29,613 nt of DNA from Hymenoscyphus infarciens (Eukaryota > Ascomycota > Leotiomycetes > Helotiales > Helotiaceae): NCBI GenBank assembly GCA_001414345.1, contig LLCB01000493.1, positions 1-29,613 on the forward strand, given 5' to 3'. Of this stretch, positions 1-9,310 are shown in pieces; within the stretch, counting starts at the first letter, position 1, and each line of letters begins with the position of its first letter. The notes under the pieces were generated by a model. It was not told where the DNA came from and searched no databases. It saw only the letters and a program-made list of their open reading frames with translations. The position numbers and the translations under genes are program-made.

Positions 1-2528
1 GTAGAATAGTATTATAGAAAGACTTAATTAATATTTAATAGAATATATAATTACTATATATTTAGAAAAATCTATACTACTTTATCTCTAGCCTTATATA
101 GCTTATTCTATTATATATATAAAGAATCAAGTATATAATAGTATTACAAAATCTATACTATATAAGGATATATTTAACATAAGTTTAGATATATTATATA
201 TAAGTACTCTTAGATCTCTTTATTATACTTTAATATTAAAAGAAATAAAAGCTAAAAACACTAAAAGAAAACTAGCTAATAAATCATATAAAGGAATATT
301 AGTAGGCTAGGTGTTCTCTAATAACTTCCTTATATATATACTAGAACTTGAGAAAGTTATTAATATAAGAGATATTATAATAAAAGAAGACCTTATATAT
401 AAAGACGAATTTATTATAGAAGAAAACTACTCTATACTTTTAGAAGAAGAATCTATAGATTAAGATTATCTATAAGAAATAACTAGTTATATGAATATAC
501 GTCTAGAGGGCGATAGTCCTACTCTTATAAAACATAAGAAGTTAAGTAATAATAATAATAATAATCTAAATAATAAAACATATATAGATAACGTTAATAA
601 ATTAGGATAAGACGAATTAGGATAAGATAATATTATAGGGTTAGGCCCTAATATAAACCTTAGACTAAGAAGTAGACACGTTAATCCTATAAAAAGGGAT
701 ATAAACGTGTTAGAAATCGACGAGCTTCAAGCACTAATAGCTATATATTACTATATATCACTTACTTATTTAAACTCTAAAATAGAGGGCGATAGTACTA
801 AAAAGGTTATTATTAATAAAATACCTAATACTACTATTCTAAAGCCAAAAAGCTATAAAGAAGCTATAAGTAATATTAATCCTTATAAAGACTACTAGAT
901 TAGATCTATATAAAAAGAATTAAATACTCTTATAAGTAATAAAACTTATAATGTTATTACTAGTAGTAATACTAGTAAAGACGCTAAGCCTATTAAGATA
1001 AGATAGGTTTATAAACTAAAAGAATCTAATAGTATAATAGAATTTAAATCGCGATTTATAGTCAAAGGTTTTAAATAGTTATATAGAAGAGACTATATAG
1101 ACTCTTTTATAGGAGTTATTAAGTAAATGAGCTAGAAAGTCTTATTTGCTCTAGTACTATTATATAACTTTATAATAGAGAAAATTGATATAGTTTTAGC
1201 TTTTATATAAGGGGATATAGATATAGAAAGACTAAATATTACTCTCTTAGAAGGAATAAATAAATACTTATATATCCCTAGGTTATATAATAACGTGTTA
1301 GAAAATACGAAAACCTCTCTTAACTAAATCGTATATTTAGAACTCCTAAAAGCCCTCTATAGATTAAAACAATCGGCTAGAATCTAGTTTACTATACTAG
1401 TTACTATACTTTTAGAACTAGGCTTTGAAGTACTAAGCACTAATTTATATATATATATATAAATCCTTCTACTAGTATATATATATATATATATATAGAC
1501 AACTTAGTAATAATTAAACCTATAAAAGAACTTATTAAAAGTCTTATTAATAAACTTAAGAAACACTTTAATATTAAAGACTTAGGTTCTATTAAAGACT
1601 ATCTAGGCATAGATATTATTAAGGGAAATAAACAACTAAAACCAAGCTAAGAAAAATATATATCTAAAGTATTAGATAAGTATAATCTCCTTAATTATAA
1701 TCCTATCTATATACTAATAGATTCTAAAATTAAATTAATACTAAATCTACTTTAAGCTAGTCTAGAAAATACTAGACTATTTTAAGCAATAATCAGCTAT
1801 CTACTATATATCTTTATTTATACTAGACTAGATATCGCCTATACTACTATTATACTATTAAGATATATATTAAACTCTTTTAAAGAATACTTTATAGCAG
1901 CTAAGTATATATTAAGATATCTAAAAACAACTATTCACTATTATATTATATATATAATAAAAGACATATCTAGCTATTTTATAAGCGGCTTTTATAACTC
2001 TGATTACACCGATAATATTATTAGTACTAAATCAACTACTAGATATATTTTTTACTTAGCTAGAGGGCTAATTATATAGCGTTCTAAGCTATAAAGTATT
2101 ATAGCTTAATCTATAACTGAAGTTGAATATATAGCTATAAATACCGCCTTAAAAGAATCTGTTCATATAATAGCTTTAGTTAAAGAACTAGGTTTTTATA
2201 AATAAAAGAAATTTGGTTTATATACTAATAATAAAGGAGCTCTATAATTAGGTTATAACCTTATATATTATGAAAGAATAAAGTATATAGCTGTTAAATA
2301 CTACTATATAAGAGATTTATTAGTTAAAGGAACTATAGATCTAATATATATAAAATTAATAGATTAAAAAGTAGATAGCTTTACTAAAGCACTTAATAAA
2401 ATAAAATTCTAATAATTCCTTATACAATTAGGAATAATAAGTCATATGCTAACGTGTGAAAACTAAAGATCAACACTCTTAACTAACGCGTTGAAATAAC
2501 TTAAATAGAAGTACTTATTAAGAGGACG
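1..2528 (+). mobile_element. RIP-degraded Ty1/copia pol (older copy, internal part, truncated by window edge)
   Basis: This is a plus-strand relic of the same copia element that lies in better condition on the minus strand at 2777-8812. Base 1 corresponds to the end of the integrase core (the QNG.AER motif). The relic then runs through the integrase C-terminal region, reverse transcriptase and RNase H, and the pol end lies near 2466. Nearly every difference from the better copy is C-to-T or G-to-A, in CpA, CpG and other contexts, giving dozens of TAG/TAA codons where Trp or Gln stood. A stretch at 707-898 stays open by chance (about 63 codons) and is not a gene. A (TA)n tract lies at 1449-1497. 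It makes no functional protein. The identification is certain because it aligns with the better copy throughout. Confidence 0.93.
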
Positions 2529-2771
2529 TGTTAGTATATAATAAGCACTTATACTAGTACTTAATTATGCTAGTATAGCATAATATCTCTAAATCAACGA
2601 TACATAGCCTAGATAAACAGTACCTGATATAGATCACTAGTATCCGATGGACTAAATACTATCTAACGGACTGAATACTATCTAATAGACTAAATACTAT
2701 CCAAGTATACAGATTAATACTATCTAATAGACTGAATACTATCTAACAGACTGAACACTATCTGAGTGTAC
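2529..2771 (+). repeat. LTR (5' part of the 3' LTR region) of the older copia copy, interrupted
   Basis: This begins TGTTAG directly after a purine-rich tract (AAGAGGACG, a polypurine-tract position) and matches the LTR of the younger element, with many C-to-T and G-to-A changes. It contains decayed versions of the roughly 19-bp unit carrying the core GACTGAATACTATC. At 2772 it is broken by the inserted minus-strand element. Sequence continuing the same alignment resumes at 8818. The two arms 2529-2771 and 2777-2995 together form a near-palindrome. Confidence 0.88.
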
Positions 2772-2776
2772 AGAAC

Positions 2777-2995
2777 TGTTCAGTCCGTCGGATAGTATTC
2801 AGTCCGTCGGATAGTGTTAATCCGTATACTCGGATAGTATTCAGTCCGTCGGATAGTATTCAGTCCGTCGGATACTAGTGATCCGTATCGGGTACCGTTT
2901 GTCCGGGCTACGCATCGTCGATCTAGGGATATCAGGGATATCATGCTGTACTAGTATGATTAAGTACTAGCATAAGTGCTTATTATATGCTAACA
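2777..2995 (-). repeat. 3' terminal LTR of the younger copia element (219 bp)
   Basis: On the minus strand it starts TGTTAGCA, right after the purine tract complementary to 2996-3004 (AAGAGGGCG, a likely polypurine tract), and ends CTGAACA at the target-site duplication. It matches 8594-8812 with a single C/T difference. It contains tandem 19-bp units (CAGTCCGTCGGATAGTATT on the plus strand) and a variant unit with CCGTATACTCGG. Confidence 0.85.
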
Positions 2996-3057
2996 CGCCC
3001 TCTTAATAAGTACTTCCATTTAATTTATTTCGACGCGTTGGTTAAGAGTGTTGATTT

Positions 3058-6000
3058 TTAGTTTTCGCGCGTCGGCACGTGACTTATCATTCCTAATTGT
3101 ATAAGGAATTGTTGGAATTTTGTTTTATCAAGTGCTTTAGTAAAGCCGTCTGCTTTTTGGTCTGTTGATTTTATATATATTAGATCTATAGTTCCTTTGA
3201 CTAGTAAGTCTCTTATATAGTGGTATTTGACCGCTATATGCTTTGTTCTTTCGTGATATATAGGGTTGTAGCCTAATTGTAGAGCTCCTTTATTATCGGT
3301 ATATAAGCCGAATTTCTTTTGTTTATAAAAACCTAGTTCTTTAACTAAGGCTATTATATAGACAGATTCTTTTGAGGCTGCATTTATAGCTATATATTCA
3401 GCTTCGGTTGTAGATTGAGCTATAATGCTTTGTAGCTTAGAACGCCATGTAATTGGTCCCCCAGCTAAGTAAAAAATATATCCAGTAGTTGATTTAGCGC
3501 TATTAATATCGCCGGCGTAATCGGAGTCGCAAAAGCCGCTTATGAAATAGCTAGATGTGTCTTTTATCGTGTATATAATACAGTAGTGAATAGTTGTTTT
3601 TAGATATCTTAATATACGCTTAGCTGCTATAAAGTGTTCTTTAGAAGGGTTCGATGCGTATCTTGATAGTATAATAGTAGCGTAGGCGATGTCTGGTCTA
3701 GTACAAATAAAGATATATAGTAGACAGCCGATTATTGCTTGAAATAGTCTAGTATCTTCTAGACTAGCTTGAAATTGATTTGGTATTAATTTAATCTTAG
3801 AATCCATCGGCGTATAGATAGGATTACAATTAAGGAGATTATGCTTATCTAATACTTTAGATATATATTTTTCTTGGCTTAGTTTGAGCTGTTTATTTTC
3901 CCTGATAATATCCACGCCTAGGTAGTCTTTAATAGGACCTAAGTCTTTAATATTAAAGTGTTTCTTAAGTTTATTAATAAGACTTTTAATAAGTTCTTCT
4001 GTAGGTCCAATTATCGCTAAGTCGTCTACATATATACATATATATATACTGGTATAACGATTCACATATATACATGAATCAGTGCTTAGTGCTTCGAAGC
4101 CTAGTTCTAAAAGTATAGTAACTAGTGTAGTGAACCAGATTCTAGCCGATTGTTTTAATCCATAGAGGGCTTTTAGGAGTTCCAAATATGCGATTTGGTT
4201 AAGAGGGGTTTTCGTGTTTTTTGACGCGTTATCACGTGACCCAGGGATATGTAGATATTCGTTTATTCCTTCTGGGGGGGGTGATGTTTAGTCTTTCTAT
4301 ATCTATATCCCCTTGTGTAAAAGCTGAAACCATGTCGATTTTCCATATTATAAAGTTATATAATAGTGCTAGGGCGAATAAGACTTTCCAGCTCATTTGC
4401 TTAATAACTCCTGCAAAAGAGTCTATATAGTCTCTTCCATATAGCTGTTCAAAACCTTTGGCTACAAATCGTGATTTAAATTCTATTATACCATTGGATT
4501 CTTTTAGTTTATAAACCCATCTTGTCTTAATAGACTTAGCGTCTTTGCTAGCGTTACTACTAGTAATAACATTCCAAGTTTTATTACTTGTAAGAGTATT
4601 TAATTCCTTTTGCATAGATCTAATCCAGTAGTCTTTATAAGGATTAATATCGCTTATAGCTTCTTTATAGCTTTTTGGCTCTAGAATAGTAGTGTTAGGT
4701 ATTTTATTAATAATAACCTTTTCAGTACTATCGCCCTCTATTTTAGAGTTTAAATAAGCGAGTGATGCGTGGTGATATATAGCTATTGGCGCTTGAAGCT
4801 CGTCGATTTCTAACGCGTCTATATCCCTTTCTATAGGATCAACGCGTCTACCTCTTGGTCTAAGATTTATATTAGGGCCTAACCCTATAACATTGTCTTG
4901 TCCTAATTCGTCGACGTCATCTATATATGTTTCGTCGTTTGGGTCGTCGTTTGGGTCGTCGTCGTTATTATCGCTTAACTCCTCATGTTCTGTAAGAGTG
5001 GGACTGTCGCCCTCTGGACGCGTATTCACGTGACTAGTTATTTCTTGTAGATAATCCCAATCTGTAGACTCTTCTTCTAAGAGTATAGAGTAGTTTTCTT
5101 CTATAATAAATTCATCTTTATATATAAGGTCTTCTTTTATTATAACATCTCTTGTATTAATAACTTTCCCAAGTTCTGGTATATATATGAGGAAGTTATT
5201 AGAGGACTCCCAGCCTACTAATATTCCTTTATATGACTTGTCGGCTAGTTTTCCTTTGGCGTTTTTAGCTCTTATTTCTTTTGATATTAAAATATAACAA
5301 AGAGATCCAAGAGTACTTATATATGATATATCGGGGCTTGTGTCAAATATGTCCTTGTATGGTATAGATTTTGTAACGCTATTATATACCCGATTCTTTA
5401 TATGTATAATAGAACGAGCTATATAAGGCCAGAGATAAAGTGGTATAGATTTTTCTGAACATATAGTAATTATACGTTCTATTAAATATCGATTAAGTCT
5501 TTCTGCAATACCGTTCTGCTCGGGACTATATGGACTAGTATAGTCACATATAATACCTTGGTCTTTAATATAGGTATCCCACTTATTAGACTTAAATTCC
5601 TTGGCGTTATCTAAGTGTAGACCTTTAATGCTTTTATTAAATTGATTTTTTAATAAGTTATTTGTTTCAACTAACTTATCGAAGGCTTCTGATTTATACT
5701 TTATAGTATATATAAATACGGCTCTAGTTTTACGACATGTATACATAAGAGCGTATGTTTCGCCTAGAAGTCCTTTAATTCTAAGTGGTCCTAGAATGTC
5801 TATATCGAAGTATTCTAAAGACTTAAAGTTATAATTGCTTAGAGGGATATAACTTATATTCTTAGTCATCTTTCCTTTATAACAATTTTCACAATTGTCT
5901 AGTTCTTTCTTACTATTAGAATTGATAGTATATCCCTTAGTAAGTGATATAGTTTTTAATAACGCGTTAATATTAATATGATTTAATCTTCGATGTAATA

Positions 6001-7336
6001 AGTCGATATTAAGCTCTTTTGTTTTTGTAATATATAACGTTTTTTCGAGCTTTGTATAATCTATATTAATATTAAGATAATAAGCGTTGTATTCCCAGTT
6101 TGCGTTTATAGTCGCGTCTAGTAGTTTATTATAAGCATATGCGTTCTTATCGTCTATACTAATATTAAAGCCATTCTTAGTAAGAGCTTTAGTCGAAATT
6201 AGAGTAGTAGCGATATCTGGGATATAATTTACTTCTAATAAGTTTATTTTAATATTATTAGAACTTATTATCGGCATTATACCAACTCCTAGTATAGGTA
6301 GCTTAGTGCCGTCTGCTATACTAATAGTTGGTCCTTTTATAGGTTTAAAGTTCAGAATCCAATCTTTATTAGGTGTATAATGTTCGGTAGCACCAGAGTC
6401 TAGTATAACTTTAGACTCTTTAGATGCTTTATAAGAAGTATTTAGTATAGCTGTATATAATACTTTTGAAGTACTATTATCGTTGTTTTTCGAATCAGTA
6501 CTACTACTAGTATTAGTACTAGTATTACTAGTATTACTACTAGTATTATTAGATTTCTTATTTAATTTTAGCTCTGGGTGTAGTATAAAGCATTTAGAAA
6601 TTATATGTCCTCTCTTATTATAATGAGTACAAATAGGAATTTCATTTCCTTTATTTATAGCTTTATTAGCCTTTTTAGCTTTATTAGCTTCTAGGTTATT
6701 ACTAGATTCCATTCTAGCTTCTTCTGATATAAGTTCAGATATAAGAATATCTATATTAATTTTAGATAAATCTTTTCCTAGCTCTTTGTATTTTCTTGAT
6801 ATAAAACCTTCAAAGCTACTATTAAGCCCTTTAAATATAATCTAAGCTATATAGCTTTTAGGCATCGGATGTCTTAAGTCTTTAAGATATAGAGCTGCAC
6901 TCTGTATAGCGCTTGTATATTCGTCTACGTTCTTATAAGAGCTTTGGCTAGATTTAATAATTATATCTAGGTATCGACCGATTAGATTAAAACTAGATTC
7001 CCTATATGTAGCTATTATATGCGCCTATATAGTATTAGGGCTAGTTTTATCTTTAAATCAGTCTATATTATTAATAGATATAATAGACTTAATAGCCCCT
7101 AAGGCTTTTTAGCTATTTCTAGTATAGTCAGAGTTACATTCCTCGTATTTAACACTAAGTTTAGCTAACCTAGGTTCTCCATTTATATAGTATAGATCTT
7201 TATTAGGTCTAGTAATAGATAAGTCTATATATGATATAAATCTATTAATTTCTAGAAAGAGTTTAGCCTCTCTATACCATTCTATATAGTTGGTTTTTCC
7301 AACTAATTTACTGCTCTTAAAAGAACTAAAAGACAT
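3058..7336 (-). pseudogene. Copia gag-pol polyprotein gene, disabled by nonsense and frameshift
   Basis: The reading frame runs from ATG at 7336. The gag part has in-frame stops at codons starting 7111 (TAA), 7060 (TGA), 7027 (TAG) and 6844 (TAG), all explained by G-to-A or C-to-T change of Trp/Gln codons. Downstream it is open from 6712 to 4232. Visible motifs: a zinc knuckle with its second Cys replaced (CTHYNKRGH....C), protease DSGA, GAG-pre-integrase with HxxxxH...CENC, and integrase Asp (DIDILG), Asp (HLDNAKEF) and Glu (PEQNGIAER). RT begins at WVYKLK. A run of eight G at 4274-4281 shifts the frame. The remaining 375 residues (4185-3058) carry the RT YVDD box and RNase H with DSDYAGD and STTEAEY. 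The older copy has a 7-base pyrimidine tract at the same place, so the eighth base is the odd one. Confidence 0.92.
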
Positions 7337-7529
7337 TGTAGTTTAATGAAAGAGCGTGTTTTAGTTAAGAGAAGGACCGACATGAAAAATACACGTAGTC
7401 ACGTGATATTAAAAGTAGTTAGAAAACTAGAATTTTTATTATTCTAGAACCTACTAGACTAATAATGATACAGTAAAGGGTTTATATACTCTCAGAGTAA
7501 TATAAATATAAAAAGTGTTTTATAAATTA

Positions 7530-8110
7530 AGAAGTTATCTAGTTTTAGGCTTAAGAGGAAGCTTATTATATGCTTTGTTAAATATCGCTAGCCAGACAAA
7601 GTATATAAGGTCTTCAAACTAGTCTTCACAAAAAATAGCTTTTATTTCTAGGCGTTTAAACACACTAGTAAGATAGTCTATTTTAGCAGTACTTAGTGTA
7701 GGGCTTTCTAGCAAGCTAGTATACCCGATGTCAGCGCCAACTATACTGCTAAGACAACGTTTAGTAATAAGGTTTTAAGACAAAAAGTTACTATATAATT
7801 TGACTAGAGTGATACTAAGCTAGGGGACAGATATAATAGGCTAATCTTTAAGGTTACCTTAGTTCTAAGATATTTCAATAACGTAGTATCCGTCGAGTAA
7901 AGCTCGGAGTCTAAGATATACACTAATAATTGTTTCAAAGTCTTGTTATCCAATTATAAGAATAGCCTCAGTTCTTAATTGAATTATCTATTTAATAGAA
8001 TAAAGGTTAAAATGACGTAATATTACATAGTATAATATAAGGAGGTACTGACCTTAACTCTTAGTTATCTAACCACAAGAAGTAAGAAGATAAAAAACTA
8101 GTAATCCCAT
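7530..8110 (-). pseudogene. Possible degenerate reading frame in the long copia leader
   Basis: Between the 5' LTR and gag, one minus-strand frame gives about 190 codons with about ten stops. All are TAG or TAA (none TGA), as expected if Trp/Gln codons were hit by RIP. It includes stop-free runs such as the one around residues DFETIISVYLRLRALLDGYY and a 46-codon run containing GADIGYTSLLES. I recognise no family. It could be a captured host fragment, an accessory element ORF, or simply an open-looking stretch of AT-rich DNA. No start codon is clear. The strand and frame are supported only by stop composition. Confidence 0.3.
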
Positions 8111-8379
8111 AGGGCGTACTCTTCGCTTACAATGTACTAGACTAAGATAGGCGCTTAGTAATCCACTAGGGCGTAGTACAAGGGGTAAGTAGACTAGTGA
8201 TATCTTTGAAAGAAAACCTTAAAAAATAAAAAACTCTTAACGATGTAGAATCAGAAGTAATCGACGTGTTACGTAAGAGGGTATCTAACGCGAAAGTGAC
8301 ACTAGGTCACGTGAAACAAAGTTATGTAGAAATAAACTATGCCAAGCTCATAACCTCTTAGAAAGGTCACAGTTCACAA

Positions 8380-8593
8380 AGTAATAATAGATTACGTAAG
8401 AAGTAGAAGGTGAAAAGGAATTGATTAACTTGAATAAAAAACTGAGAAGCTATCTACTCTATATATACATGTAGGCTATAGCCAGCCTTCTAGTCTAATA
8501 CTAGTATAGTTCTAAGTCTGAAACTACGGATATAACTAATCCGTCGGATAGTGTTGATCCGTACACTCGGATAGTGTTCAGTCCGTCGGATAG
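8380..8593 (-). repeat. Copia LTR-proximal segment with TATA-like box
   Basis: Read on the minus strand this continues the 5' LTR without a break. It holds two more minisatellite units, then a segment with TATATATAGAGTAG (a core-promoter candidate near 8455-8466), then TTCTTACGTAATC. The same segment follows the older LTR on the plus strand (8818-8995). It is therefore either the rest of a roughly 435-bp LTR (of which the 3' terminal copy at 2777 is a shortened form) or leader DNA shared through a tandem arrangement. The similarity stops at 8380, after which the leader is unique. Confidence 0.7.
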
Positions 8594-8812
8594 TGTTTAG
8601 TCCGTCGGATAGTATTCAGTCCGTCGGATAGTGTTAATCCGTATACTCGGATAGTATTCAGTCCGTCGGATAGTATTCAGTCCGTCGGATACTAGTGATC
8701 CGTATCGGGTACCGTTTGTCCGGGCTACGCATCGTCGATCTAGGGATATCAGGGATATCATGCTGTACTAGTATGATTAAGTACTAGCATAAGTGCTTAT
8801 TATATGCTAACA
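8594..8812 (-). repeat. 5' terminal LTR of the younger copia element (219-bp homologous block)
   Basis: This is the match to 2777-2995 with only one C/T difference over 219 bases and no indel. On the minus strand it starts TGTTAGCATATAAT. It includes the same minisatellite units and a GC-richer stretch around 8700-8740 (GGTACCGTTTGTCCGGGC) that has kept its CpGs, in contrast to the older copy. The AGAAC duplication abuts at 8813. Confidence 0.85.
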
Positions 8813-8817
8813 AGAAC

Positions 8818-8995
8818 AATACTATCTAATAGATTAGTTATATCCGTAGTTTTAGACTTAGAACTATACTAGTATTAGACTAGAAGGCTAGCTATAGCCT
8901 ATATATATATATATAGAGTAGATAGCTTCTTAGTTTTTCATTCAAGTTAATTAATTCTTTTTCACCTTTCACTTCTTACGTAATCCATTGTTACT
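8818..8995 (+). repeat. Continuation of the older copia LTR-proximal sequence
   Basis: This is the inverted counterpart of 8380-8593. It contains the decayed minisatellite end, the ATATCCGTAGTTTTAG segment, a (TA)-rich box and TTCTTACGTAATCCATTG. It joins directly to the sequence ending at 2771/2776 once the nested element is removed. At about 8996 the copia homology ends and gypsy-type DNA begins. Confidence 0.8.
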
Positions 8996-9004
8996 GACTA
9001 AACC

Positions 9005-9310
9005 AAGACTATTTAATTAATTCTTATTTAATTCTTATATATTAATCTATTTAGAAAAGAGTTAGAGTAGTTCTAGTTTATCTAAATATTTAGTATAAAA
9101 GTCTTTTAAATAATATAGTAAACTTTTTCTTATTTTTATAAAATACTAAGTAAAGTTTAAATTATATTTAATCTAGTTTACTTAATATTATAGCTATTTT
9201 TTAAAAAGTTAATTATTAAGTATTTCTTATATTTTCTATTTTTATATATTTTAAATAATATCTAGTAGTAGTTTTAAAGCTTTTTATCTTAGTAGAAGAG
9301 TAGTATTTCT
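9005..9310. repeat. Direct repeat, copy 1 (gypsy 3' end)
   Basis: This matches 25672-25975 in the same orientation; both contain ATATTAATCTATTTAGAAAA followed by GAGTTAGAGTAG. Differences are largely C/T and G/A. It marks the integrase/chromodomain end of two degraded gypsy copies, both on the minus strand, that flank the gene island. Confidence 0.8.

Larger units (their letters stand above)
2777..8812 (-). mobile_element. Younger Ty1/copia retrotransposon, nested, about 6.0 kb
   Basis: This is a complete insertion read on the minus strand: TGTTAGCA at 8812 and CTGAACA at 2777, so it has TG...CA ends with TGTT/AACA inverted termini. AGAAC lies on both sides (2772-2776 and 8813-8817) as a 5-bp target-site duplication, as expected for copia. 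Removing the insert plus one AGAAC restores a gap-free alignment of the older copy's sequence around the site. The domain order protease, integrase, RT, RNase H is copia-type (Pseudoviridae). The 219-bp terminal repeats differ by one C/T, so insertion is recent relative to the older copy. The coding region already carries four nonsense codons, one frameshift and a lost zinc ligand, so it is not autonomous as assembled. Between the 5' LTR and gag lies an unusually long leader of about 1.26 kb. Confidence 0.9.

Noticed and set aside
707..898. 63-codon plus-strand ORF
   Set aside because: It is a chance open piece of the RIP-degraded copia pol; the same residues occur inside the better copy's polyprotein.
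4221..4430. 69-codon plus-strand ORF with a hydrophobic start
   Set aside because: Antisense to the copia RT and spanning the frameshift; no family resemblance.
8520..8700. Regularly spaced repeats resembling a CRISPR array
   Set aside because: Tandem LTR minisatellite units with no unique spacers, in a eukaryotic retroelement.
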